This document shows positions 55,270-63,980 of a stretch of 64,000 bases of DNA, piece after piece (within the stretch, counting starts at the first letter, position 1; the number at the start of each line of letters is the position of its first letter). The position numbers and the translations under genes were made by a program. The DNA lies in assembly GCA_963772595.1 (NCBI GenBank), contig CAVYXZ010000007.1, positions 1,240,001-1,304,000 of the forward strand, read 5' to 3'. A model generated the notes under the pieces. That model saw nothing but the letters and a program-made list of their open reading frames with translations, searched no databases and was not told the origin of the DNA. The stretch is from CAVYXZ01 sp963772595. Lineage in GTDB: Bacteria > Chloroflexota > Anaerolineae > Aggregatilineales > Phototrophicaceae.

Positions 55270-56112
55270 ATGAAACCGACACGACGCAATTTCCTCAAGA
55301 CGACCCTGTTTACGGCGGTAGCCGGGCTGAGCGGTATGAGCTTTCTGGCGCTGAAGGAGACCGGCGAACTCGATGTCCACCCGGTCGATCTGACTCTGCC
55401 GCACCTGCCCGCAGCCTTCGACGGCTACAAAGTCGTCCAGTTGACCGACATCCACATGGGCACCGGCATGACCGAGCAGCGGCTGCAAGAGATCGTCGAG
55501 ATCGTCAACGCCGAGGAGCCGGACCTGATCGCCCTGACCGGCGATTTCGTCACGCTCGGCTCGGTCGAACGGGTCGCCGACGCGCTGATTCGCCCGATGC
55601 GCCAGCTTCGCGCCCGCGATCAGGTGCTGGCCGTGATGGGCAACCATGACCGCCATGCCCATACTGAGCAGGTCGAGGAGGTCCTGGTGCAGAGTAACGT
55701 GACCGCCTTGAACAATCAGGTCTTCACGCTGGAACGCGACGGCACACTGCTGAACATCGCCGGGGTCGATGACGCCTGGTATCACTACGACCGCCTGGAC
55801 CTGGTGCTGGACCAACTGCCGGACGAAGGCGGGTCGATCCTGCTGATGCACGAGCCGGACTTCGCCGATACCAGCGCGCCCACCGGCAAATTCGACCTCC
55901 AGCTTTCCGGCCACTCGCACGGCGGCCAGATCGTCATGCCGACCGGCCCGGTTGTGCTGCCGCGCCTCGGCACCAAATACTACAGCGGCCAGTATCAGGT
56001 CGGCGACATGATCCTCTACACCAATCGCGGCGTCGGCACCACCCTGCCGCCCATCCGCATCAACTGCCCGGCAGAGGTCAGCATCTTCACCCTGCATTCC
56101 ACCCTCGTGTAG
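55270..56112 (+). CDS. Tat-type metallophosphoesterase (YkuE/YaeI-like)
   Basis: The N terminus KPTRRNFLKTTLF is a twin-arginine signal followed by a hydrophobic stretch, so it is exported folded. Metal-binding motifs are QLTDIHMG (Asp60, His62), TGDF (Gly91-Asp92), GNHD (124-127) and GHSHGGQ, the full calcineurin-like set. Family members act on lipid or cell-wall phosphoesters. No ribosome-binding site is needed if initiation is leaderless, as the promoter spacing suggests. Length is 280 residues. Confidence 0.87.
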   Translation: MKPTRRNFLKTTLFTAVAGLSGMSFLALKETGELDVHPVDLTLPHLPAAFDGYKVVQLTDIHMGTGMTEQRLQEIVEIVNAEEPDLIALTGDFVTLGSVERVADALIRPMRQLRARDQVLAVMGNHDRHAHTEQVEEVLVQSNVTALNNQVFTLERDGTLLNIAGVDDAWYHYDRLDLVLDQLPDEGGSILLMHEPDFADTSAPTGKFDLQLSGHSHGGQIVMPTGPVVLPRLGTKYYSGQYQVGDMILYTNRGVGTTLPPIRINCPAEVSIFTLHSTLV

Positions 56113-56138
56113 AGCCTGGAACACCCCGATCCCATCAG

Positions 56139-56356
56139 GATTCAGGGACAGCCACCACAGAGTCCCGCAGGGACTTGGAAACTTGCCGTCGAATTCATTC
56201 GGCGTATCGTCGGGTGAACGCACAGGTTCACCCCTACTCCCAACCCGATTTTCAGTTCCAGAATAAAGCAAAACATCCCGGCGAGGAACCAGATCCAGGA
56301 TTCAGGGACAGCCACCACGAATCCCGCAGCGACTTGGAGACTTGCCGTCGCGGCAA
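56139..56356. repeat. Two copies of a GTCC-GCAGGGACTTGG repeat
   Basis: The unit AGGATTCAGGGACAGCCACC, then CCCGCAGGGACTTGGAAACT with CTTGCCGTCG, occurs at about 56139-56190 and 56297-56356. Both copies share the same left part. Between them lies a GTGAACGCACAGGTTCAC hairpin, and a third relative is at 21841-21879. No gene is present between 56113 and 56366. Confidence 0.65.
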
Positions 56357-56366
56357 ACCTGGAGGC

Positions 56367-58446
56367 CTACCGGCTGAAGGCCAGGATCGAATTACCAGAG
56401 GTCACGTAGACCGTATGGCGGTTCTCATCCACCACCACATCGGCAAGTAGATCGAAGAGCAACTCGTCAAAGGCGCGGTAGCTGGCATTGAAGGTACCGC
56501 CCATCGAGGTCACGAAGACCGTGCGCGAGGGCCGGTCGATGATGTAGATGGTCTGGGCCAGCGGGTTCGTATCCAGGAACATAGAGTACGCGCCGGTGAT
56601 CGATTGTCCCGGTGGGAAGCCGCCAAAGCCGAAGGGCAGTTCTTCGCTGCTGCGGAACATGGCGATCACGCCGTCGCCAAACAGCACGTAGACGCGCCCA
56701 CTGTCGTCAATGGCGAAATCGACGGCATTTTCCAGTGAAGGCCGCCGCGCGCCGACGAAATACTCCAGCGGCGTGCCAGGGAAGGCCCCACCAACCGGAT
56801 CATAACGCCAGATTCTGGTCCGCGCCCGGATCCAGCAGATACAGCCGCCCACGCCAGATCTGCATCTTGACCGGGCTGACCCACTGGTCGCTGCCCAGGA
56901 GCTGCTGCACGCCGCGTGCCAGGATAGTCGGCGAATATTCAACCAGCACGCCGGAGCGATCCAGCGCCAGCAGGACGTTCCCCTGGCTCAAGCCGCTGCC
57001 GTCCTGCGCCCAGGTAATGTCAATCAGGTTATCCAGCGTATAGGCCCCGACGACCGCACCGCGCCGCATGGTGGCAATCGGCTGGCGCGTGTTAGGCACC
57101 ATGCTCAGGCCATCGTCCGAAAGCGTAATCCGGTAGACCTGCTGGTTGCCCGAATCGAGCACGTAAAGATCATCGCCGCGCAGCACCATATCGGTCAGGC
57201 TGGCGTTGGGGAAGGCTTCGATAGGCAGCGTCTCGCGCCGGTCGATGTCGTTCAACTGGTCGATAACCGTCCGGCCTTCGCGCGTGAGGGTCTGTATCTC
57301 CGGCTCGCCGGGGCGGATCGTGTCGCAGCGCTCGGTCGTCAGCAGCACGGCGTTCCAGGCCGCCAGCAGGCCCTGCACGTCGTTTGAGGCGATGCCACGC
57401 GCCAGATCAGCCGCTTTGTTGGCATCCTCGACACAGACATCGAACTCGCTCTGGCCGGTCCCGCTCAGCCACATGAACAGCACCATCACCACCAGCGCAA
57501 TCGGCAGCAGCACCACACTGCTGTTGTTGACAAAGCGGCTGAGGCGTCCGGGTTGATTGCCAGCGCCTTCGCGCACCCGGTCCACGATCTTTGTCACGCC
57601 GTCCACGCTGTCGGCCAGTTTAATGGCCGCGTTGCTGACCCCGCGCTGAACCCGGTAGGATTTCTGACGCTCCGGCGGCTCCGGTTGGGCCGGGGCGGGC
57701 GGCGCGTCTTCCGGCAGATCACCGCGCGTGGAGGGCGCGCTCTGCACGGCGACCTCATCCGGCGTGCCCGGCGGAACGAATTCAATCAGCATCAGCGTCA
57801 GGCTGCTGGCCTCAACCGCCTTGAAATCCAGCAAGACGTTGCCCAGGTTGTCCTTGCTCAGCGCCTGCTCCATGACCGGCATATCGAGATCGGCCAGGTT
57901 GCCATCCGCCAGCACCAGCCGCGCGCCGCTGCCGATCCGGTACTGCGTCATTTTGATGTCCGCCACCGGCTGCACGCCCAATGGCGGCCCGAAGAGCGTC
58001 TCGTCGTGATCGAAACTGCCGGGGAAGACGTTCAGCGACCCCTGATTGCGCAGCAGGGCCACGCCGCCGCCTACCTGCGCCAGGAAGATGTCGTTGCCAT
58101 GCAGAATGGCGCAGATCATGTAAGCTTCGAAAGGAGCCGCGCCGCTCTCGTTATGCTTGTGCAGATTGTCGTTGAGCTTGCCGAAGACGCTGCGGATGCC
58201 GGAGGTCACACTGCCGCTGCTGGAGAAATAGTCCTCGGCGGCACGCTGAGCCATCTGCTCGTAAAAACGCGCCTGCACGGGACCCGTCCCGGTGGGCAGC
58301 ACCAGCGTGAAGAAGGTATCCATCTCGCGGCCACGCGCCGCTTTACGGGGGGCCACCTGAACCAGCAGGCCAGGCGGCGACGTATTGAGCGCTCGCCCAC
58401 CAACCAGATACAGGTACCCGACGAGCGCCTCGAAATCGAAGGCCAT
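56367..58446 (-). CDS. PPM-like/TM/propeller protein, frameshifted
   Basis: From 58446, residues 1-~225 resemble a PP2C (PPM) phosphatase fold: FFTLVLPTGTGPVQARFYEQ, YMICAILHGNDIFLAQVGGG and LGVQPVADIKMTQYRIGSGA, but without the usual metal-binding aspartates in DGHGG form. A Pro-rich linker and one membrane helix (about 312-330, VVLLPIALVVMVLFMWLSG) follow. A C-terminal set of propeller-like blades comes last (DDLYVLDSGNQQVYRI, GRVYVLFGDGVIAMF, HTVYVTSGNSILAFSR). One extra A near 56814 breaks the last blades. A transmembrane signalling protein is the best guess. Confidence 0.65.
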
Positions 58447-58499
58447 AGTCCCTCTTGTTCTCGCAGTATGCTGATTTTACCGGATTCGCTGCGCAAGGG

Positions 58500-58874
58500 C
58501 TACGGTACAGTCACCAGGCGTTTGGCGGCCTGCGCGAGATCGCGCGGGCGCACCGGCTTCAAGAGGAACACGTCTTTCGGCATCAGGGGGAGTGCGTGCT
58601 GGTATTCATTGTGCGCGGTAATGACGACGACCGGCACCTGCTGGAGATGCGGCATCGTCTGGATCTGCTTGAACACTTCCAGGCCATCCAGCTTGGGCAT
58701 CAGCACATCCAGCAAGATCAGCGCGGGGGTGTAATAATCGAGTAACGAGAGCGCCGCTTCGCCATCCGCAGCATGGATCAACTCGAAACCCAGACGCTGC
58801 AAAACGGTCTCATAAACGACCCGGATAGCAAATTCATCTTCAATGATTAATGCTGTTTGCGACACCGGCGACAC
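58500..58874 (-). CDS. Single-domain response regulator
   Basis: The 124-residue protein is one receiver domain: ALIIEDE, acceptor Asp in ALILLDVLMP, Thr in VVVITAHN and Lys in FLLKPVRP. It has no output domain, as in CheY-type regulators, so it probably acts by protein contact. TATAAT on the minus strand (plus 58908-58913) is about 34 bases from the start. The PPM-like gene lies just downstream (53 bp). Confidence 0.85.
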   Translation of the reverse strand: MSPVSQTALIIEDEFAIRVVYETVLQRLGFELIHAADGEAALSLLDYYTPALILLDVLMPKLDGLEVFKQIQTMPHLQQVPVVVITAHNEYQHALPLMPKDVFLLKPVRPRDLAQAAKRLVTVP

Positions 58875-59007
58875 CCTTCACTTTTGGACAATGCTGTCCC
58901 AAGGTTTATTATATTACGAAATCCAAACATCGTTTTATGAAAAGCGCATAGAAAAGGTTATAATTTGGTTTGTATTTCCATGATACTGCGATTTTGTGCC
59001 GCTGAAA

Positions 59008-59039
59008 TCTTACAATCCCGTTATATACACTTTGTAAGA
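59008..59039. promoter_or_regulatory. 8-bp inverted repeat, possible operator
   Basis: TCTTACAA and TTGTAAGA, 16 bp apart, lie in the A+T-rich region between the receiver gene and the following minus-strand gene. A TATAAT at 58958-58963 on the plus strand has no obvious gene. Nothing else is seen here. Confidence 0.3.
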
Positions 59040-59097
59040 CTGGGAAATGTGGTCGCAGGCTCATAAGCCCGAAGGAGTTTGGCCGCTTGCCGGTAAT

Positions 59098-59992
59098 TCA
59101 TTGCCCGGCACCAGTGACTACCTCAAAGGCGAAGCGGCTCGTTTCGTGGTCGCCGACAAACAAGCGCAGTTCGTAGCTGCCGGGCGGGTAGCCTTCGTCG
59201 TTGCCGAAGAAGAAGAAGCTCTCGCCGCGCTGGCCCTGGCTCCACAGGTAGGCCTGCCCCTGTACCGCCTGACCATCCCGGTAGAGGACCCGCGACCAGG
59301 CAACTCCGTCCCCCATGCCCCGGTAGCGGATGAAGAAGTAGATGCGCGTAATGCCCGCCGGGAATTCCGTCCGTGCTTCGACCGGCGCACTGCTGGCCGA
59401 AACCTCCATATCCGCCGCCGTGATCTCGATACTGGCACCGGGGCTGGCGGGACGGGCACCGACCGGCGGGGTCAACTGGACCACGCTGTCCACCGTCGGC
59501 GTAGATGTGGCGCTGGCGGTCGGGCTGGGCGTCTCGCTGGGGGTCCAGGTCGCTGTGGGCGTGTCGGTCGGGCTAGGGCTGGCTGTCAGCGTCGCCGTCA
59601 GGCTGGGCTGCGGCGGTCGCACTGGGAGCCGGGCTGGGACTGAGCGTGAGAGTCGGTGTCGCGCTGAGGCTGGCATTCGGCGTGGGCGTTTCGCTGGGCA
59701 GGATCACGCCCACCAGGCCGCCGCCAGGCCGCCGGAACAGATCATCCAGGCCCTTATAGGCCACCGCAGCCAGACCGCTGTAAAAGGTCAGCGCCCCGGC
59801 GATGACGAACAAAGCCAGTGAGGCCAGGAAGAGGATGCCGCCGCGCTGGCTGGCCCGCCGCCGCAGCCGCCAGTATGGCCCTTTACGCCCGCGCCGAAGC
59901 TGCTGGACCGCCAACACGAACAGCAGCAGGGCAACGATGAAAAGTCCTACGATAATATAACTGAGGAAGGTAGCCAGCTCACGTGCAGTCAT
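59098..59992 (-). CDS. Membrane protein with Thr/Pro linker and beta domain, frameshifted
   Basis: From 59992, two membrane helices (LSYIIVGLFIVALLLFVLA and ILFLASLALFVIAGALTFY) are followed by a Thr/Pro/Ser-rich linker. A C-terminal beta domain has ASIEITAADMEVSASSAPVE and FFIRYRGMGDGVAWSRVLYR, ending YELRLFVGDHETSRFAFEV. One change of frame in the linker, near 59620 (SPAPSAT to PPQPSLTATL), separates the parts. The external domain probably binds a partner; no family is recognised. Confidence 0.65.
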
Positions 59993-60030
59993 GCGGGCGA
60001 TTGTAACGGCAGAATCAGATCAGGGGCAAG

Positions 60031-60357
60031 CTAGAACTGGTAACCTTTGCGGAAGGGGACGATTTTCCGCTCGTAATCGGTGGTCAATTCTTTGAGATGG
60101 GTTTCGAGCGTGGACCAGCGGTCGCTGGCGAGGACATCGCGGATGGTGTTGAGGTCTTCGGTCACGAACTCCATCTGGCGGATCGGATAGTCCCCGTAGG
60201 CGATGTGCCAGATCTTGAACATGTACAGACCCATCGTCTCCAATTCCGGCACAAATTCTTTGAGCACATAGTAATAATACTTCTCAACCATGTCAGGGCG
60301 AATGTCGTAGGAGACCAGGACCTTGTAGTTCGGAATGATGGTGTGGGGTGAGGACAT
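60031..60357 (-). CDS. Small dimeric alpha/beta-barrel-like protein, unknown function
   Basis: I use ATG 60357; the TTG at 60375 is only an alternative. The 108-residue product has YKVLVSYDIRPDMVEKYYYY, MGLYMFKIWHIAYGDYPIRQ and EFVTEDLNTIRDVLASDRW, the strand-helix layout of dimeric ferredoxin-like barrels (NIPSNAP-like). Function is unknown. Confidence 0.65.
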   Translation of the reverse strand: MSSPHTIIPNYKVLVSYDIRPDMVEKYYYYVLKEFVPELETMGLYMFKIWHIAYGDYPIRQMEFVTEDLNTIRDVLASDRWSTLETHLKELTTDYERKIVPFRKGYQF

Positions 60358-60477
60358 CAGACTATCTTTCGTCAACTAACACCTTTATTGTAGCACGGCT
60401 TCAGAGGGCCAGCACTTGCTGTCCATCTCGGAATGCGGTAATTTCTGGTCGTTACGGAAGCGATAAGGCGATCCACA

Positions 60478-62847
60478 ATGACGAATTTGCAGGCCCGTTT
60501 AGACGAACTGAGACGTCGCTTACTGAAATCAACCAACGATCCCGACGTCCTCGTCGCACTGGAGGAAGAAGCGCGGGTTCTGCTCACAGATGCAAAAAAC
60601 ACCCCTTATGAACGCGCTGCGCAGGCCCTCTTTGCCGAACTGGCGCGGCTGACCAACCCCGCCTCGGTCTCCTCAGCCACCATTCGCGGCCTGCTGCGCC
60701 GGGCGCGGATTCGCATCGAGATTGCGGGCGATGACGACGACATCGACGACGCCATCGACATCCTCTCCGAAGCGCTCGGTATCAATTCGACCGTGCCCGA
60801 ACTCATCCACCTGCTTCAGCAGGCCGCCGATTACAGCCCGCAGGCCGAACAGCGCGTGCGCGATCTCTTTGGCCGCTATGGCATCAGCGACCCGGTGACA
60901 GCGCCGGAAGCGCCCGCGCCCGCAGCAGGCGGGAACGAGCCGGATATTCTCATCACGCCGCCGGCTTCGCTCGATCAGATTCTCAGCAGCGCACAGCAGA
61001 CGGACCCGGCTGCCCCCGCCAGCCCGCCGCCTGCCGCGTCTGCGCCTGGCCCGGTGGCACCACCCGCCGTTGACCTGGACGATATGCTCTCCGAACTGAC
61101 CCAGGCCTACTACGCGGGCGATTACCAGTTGACGGTGGACCTGGCGAACAAGGTCCTGGCCCAGCAGGAGCGCAATCCGACGGCCCTGGAATATCGCCAG
61201 AAGGCCGAAGACAACATTATTCGCGGTGTCGTGCCGGATCACCGCATTCCCTTCGAGGCGCGGGTCGCCTACAACCGGGCCAATTCGCTGGTGCGCGCGG
61301 GCGATTACGACGAGGCCGAACGGCTCTACAGCGAAGCGCGCGATCTGGCTGAACAGGACGGTATTCTCAGTTGGAAGGACGCCGAGCAGGCCCTGCTGGA
61401 AATCCAGGACCTGGCCCTGGCGCGGACACTGCTCAACGAGGGCGACCGCCTGATGGCGACCGACAACTGGGCTGAGGCGCTGCGCAAGTACGAAGGTGCG
61501 CTGCGGGTGGTCAACGATCCGCAGGCCGAAGAACGCATCGAGATGGTGCGCCGCGTGCAGCAGGATACCGATCAGGCCGCCGCCCAATTGACCATGCTCA
61601 GCGGCTCGCTTCAGGAGCAGGCCGCCCAGTTGCAGAACATCCTGGGCATCATCGGGCGCGCTCGCCAGCGCCTGCCCAACAGCCAGCGGCTGACCCAACT
61701 GCTGGACGACGCCAATCAGCGCCTCAACGGCATCAAGACGCAGCTTTACGATCAAGCCAGGGCGGGCCTCTCGCGGGCGGAGAACGCCACGTCGCTGGAA
61801 GAACGCCTTACCCTGACCAACGAGGCCATGCACCTGCTGGATCTGGCCGTCAAGCTGGACCCCGGCGACGCCGAACTTTCCAGCGCGCTGCTGGAAGCCC
61901 GCACCAGTGTCAGCGACATGGAACGCGCCCGTCAGATGATCGAACGCGCCTCCTCGCTGGTGACGCAGAACTTCGACAATGAACTGTCTCAGGCCCGCTC
62001 GATGCTGGCCGGGCTGCTGCAGCACGCCCAGGACCCGCGCTACCGGACGGTCGTCAGCGATCTGCTGAGCCGCTATCTGGAACGGGCCGAAGACGCGCTG
62101 GAGGAACGCAATTTCGACGAGGCGCAAAGCTGGCTGGAGATCGCCCGCGACGAACCCTTCAACGTCCTGGGACGCCGCAGCGAGGTCACGCGCCTGGAAA
62201 ACAACCTGCGCAATATGCGCACCAGCAGCCGTGTACGCCTGGTCGCCAGCATCATCGGCATTATCATCGTGGGCGGCATCATCGTCATGCTGGCGCAGCC
62301 TATCTGGGTGCCGCTGGTCTTCCCACCGCCGACCGCGACGCCTACCTACACCCCCACGCCGTCGGATACACCGACACCCAGCGACACGCCCACGCCGAGC
62401 AATACGCCGCTGCCCAGCAGTACCCCCCTGCCGACCAATACGGCATCGCCGACGGTCACGCCTTCTTATACCGTGACCCCCTCGCTGACGCCGACCGCTA
62501 CCCTGACGTCAACTCATACGCCGACGCCCACGCTGACGCCGACCGCCACCCTGTCACCCACCATCACGCTCACGCCGACGATTACGCCAACGCCGCTGGT
62601 GTTGTGCCGCGTCTTCGTGCCGGGTCCCAACGCCATCAACGTGCGCGCTACCCCGGCGATCACGGCCAATCGCGTCGGTCAGATCCCGCCCAGCACCGTC
62701 GTCGAGGTCGCGGGCCAGCAGATCGGTTTGCAGGATGGCCGCCTGTGGTATCTCATCACGGTAGACATCGGCCCGACCGCCTCGATTCGCGGTTGGGTGC
62801 GCGCCGACACGGTCAGCATTGTGGAAGCCTGCCCGCCCCTGGAATAG
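60478..62847 (+). CDS. TPR-like/TM/SH3b envelope protein
   Basis: The intact 789-residue protein has a long cytoplasmic helical part (1-580). An Ala/Pro-rich spacer interrupts it around 150-200, then TPR-like repeats appear (LTQAYYAGDYQLTVDLANKV, GDYDEAERLYSEARDLAEQD, DNWAEALRKYEGALRVV). One membrane helix (about 585-605, VRLVASIIGIIIVGGIIVML) follows, then a ~90-residue Thr/Pro linker and a C-terminal SH3b domain (NAINVRATPAITANRVGQIP). It probably links cytoplasmic complexes to the envelope. Confidence 0.75.
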   Translation: MTNLQARLDELRRRLLKSTNDPDVLVALEEEARVLLTDAKNTPYERAAQALFAELARLTNPASVSSATIRGLLRRARIRIEIAGDDDDIDDAIDILSEALGINSTVPELIHLLQQAADYSPQAEQRVRDLFGRYGISDPVTAPEAPAPAAGGNEPDILITPPASLDQILSSAQQTDPAAPASPPPAASAPGPVAPPAVDLDDMLSELTQAYYAGDYQLTVDLANKVLAQQERNPTALEYRQKAEDNIIRGVVPDHRIPFEARVAYNRANSLVRAGDYDEAERLYSEARDLAEQDGILSWKDAEQALLEIQDLALARTLLNEGDRLMATDNWAEALRKYEGALRVVNDPQAEERIEMVRRVQQDTDQAAAQLTMLSGSLQEQAAQLQNILGIIGRARQRLPNSQRLTQLLDDANQRLNGIKTQLYDQARAGLSRAENATSLEERLTLTNEAMHLLDLAVKLDPGDAELSSALLEARTSVSDMERARQMIERASSLVTQNFDNELSQARSMLAGLLQHAQDPRYRTVVSDLLSRYLERAEDALEERNFDEAQSWLEIARDEPFNVLGRRSEVTRLENNLRNMRTSSRVRLVASIIGIIIVGGIIVMLAQPIWVPLVFPPPTATPTYTPTPSDTPTPSDTPTPSNTPLPSSTPLPTNTASPTVTPSYTVTPSLTPTATLTSTHTPTPTLTPTATLSPTITLTPTITPTPLVLCRVFVPGPNAINVRATPAITANRVGQIPPSTVVEVAGQQIGLQDGRLWYLITVDIGPTASIRGWVRADTVSIVEACPPLE

Positions 62848-62862
62848 GACGCTAATCAGGGG

Positions 62863-62921
62863 TGTAGAGACACGGCGTACCATCATACATTGAGCGTTCG
62901 TAGGGGAAGCCTCCTCTACAC
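62863..62921. repeat. GTAGAGACACGGCG...CTAC repeat
   Basis: A diverged member of the palindrome family, with GTAGAGACACGGCG and later GTAGGGGAAGCCTCCTCTAC, between convergent genes. Confidence 0.5.
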
Positions 62922-62962
62922 CCGAAACATTTCCCAAAATGACGAACCTGTATCCCGCTTCG

Positions 62963-63769
62963 TCAGGGACTCACCTCCGGCACGCCAGCACAGGAACCGC
63001 CGGTCTTCACCACGTCGGAGCGCGCCCAGCGGCCCTCGCCAAGCTGCCACCAGATAAAGCCGTCGCTGCCGGTGGCCTGCCCCGTGACCGCTTCGGCATC
63101 GCCTACGGCAATCGTCCCGGCCCGCGCGAAAGTGGTGCCCGGCCCCTCGCGTAGATTGGCCGCGTTCAGCGTCCCAGCGATGCAGCTGATGTCAGAGTCC
63201 TTCAATTGCAGTTCAAAATTCAGCATCAGGTAGCAGTTCGCCGAAGGCAGGAAGGAATTGACCGAGCCGCTCATCACGCCCGCGGATTCCATGTGCAGCC
63301 GGTATTCATAAGTCACGTTGTCGCTGCCGTTGGATTGATTGCGCCGGGCGAAGTAGCTGCCGTCGTCCTGAAGCTCGAAGTTCAGCGGATTCCAGGCATA
63401 GAGGTCATCGGCGATCAGGGTCCCGCTGGCCGGATCCGCGTTCAGCACCAGGTCACGGTCCACCAGATTCAGGGCCACACCCTCGACCGGGCACTGCTGG
63501 GTATCCGCGCCGAGCCAGACCAGGTGCCACAGGCCGCTCTGCGGCGTCGAGGCCATCCCGCAGCCCGCCAGCAAATCCGCCAGCGCCTGTTGAAGCCCCT
63601 GCGCGGCCCCCTGCGCATCGTCCGCCCGCGCCGCGTTGTACTGCGCGATTAAATCATCCACCTGCTGGTTGATCGCCGCGTCACCGCAGGTCGTATCCTC
63701 CTGCGCAGCCGTCTGACTGACAGCCATCGCCAGCAGCAAAATCACGATTATCATCAAGCGTATTCGCAT
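62963..63769 (-). CDS. Secreted SH3b protein
   Basis: The 268-residue product has a signal peptide (MIIVILLLAMAVSQTAAQ), a helical region with QQVDDLIAQYNAARADDAQG, a Cys-bearing beta domain and a C-terminal SH3b domain (GTLNAANLREGPGTTFARAG). Such proteins are the sixth SH3b family member in this window. No enzyme motif is visible. Confidence 0.75.
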   Translation of the reverse strand: MRIRLMIIVILLLAMAVSQTAAQEDTTCGDAAINQQVDDLIAQYNAARADDAQGAAQGLQQALADLLAGCGMASTPQSGLWHLVWLGADTQQCPVEGVALNLVDRDLVLNADPASGTLIADDLYAWNPLNFELQDDGSYFARRNQSNGSDNVTYEYRLHMESAGVMSGSVNSFLPSANCYLMLNFELQLKDSDISCIAGTLNAANLREGPGTTFARAGTIAVGDAEAVTGQATGSDGFIWWQLGEGRWARSDVVKTGGSCAGVPEVSP

Positions 63770-63796
63770 AATCTGTCATCTCCCTGTCACGTTTTT

Positions 63797-63865
63797 GTAG
63801 CTGCCGGGTGATGGCGTAGAGGCGTCCGCCCGATGAGAGCAGACACAGGTGCTCCCCTACCCCAT
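63797..63865. repeat. GTAG...CCCCTAC repeat, diverged
   Basis: GTAGCTGCCGGGTGATGGCG and GTAGAGGCG, then GGTGCTCCCCTAC, form a weaker member of the palindrome family upstream of the SH3b gene. Confidence 0.35.
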
Positions 63866-63925
63866 TGCCCAACAACGGAAGCAATCACAGCCTAGCGCCT
63901 GCAACTTACAGCCGCCCAAAGAATC

Positions 63926-63955
63926 AAAAACGGGCATGGTCGCCCATACCCGTTT
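63926..63955 (-). terminator. Intrinsic terminator
   Basis: Read on the minus strand, the arms AAACGGGTATGG and CCATGCCCGTTT pair at 11 of 12 positions around a 4-nt loop, followed by a run of T (CCCGTTTTTGATTC). It lies 26 bases after a probable stop at 63981-63983, so it should end a gene that continues beyond the window. Confidence 0.7.
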
Positions 63956-63980
63956 GAGATGCTGTGTTGAAGATACCGGC

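Noticed and set aside
56139..56356. Possible short CRISPR array
   Set aside because: Only two units of unequal spacing with internal palindromes and no cas genes. They belong to an extragenic repeat family.
58958..59040. A plus-strand small gene or RNA after the TATAAT at 58958
   Set aside because: No ORF with a start site or terminator follows. Only an 8-bp inverted repeat is visible, reported as a weak operator candidate.
62340..62600. Tandem DNA repeats (ACGCCGACGCCC-like)
   Set aside because: They encode a Thr/Pro linker in the TPR/SH3b protein and are explained by that composition.
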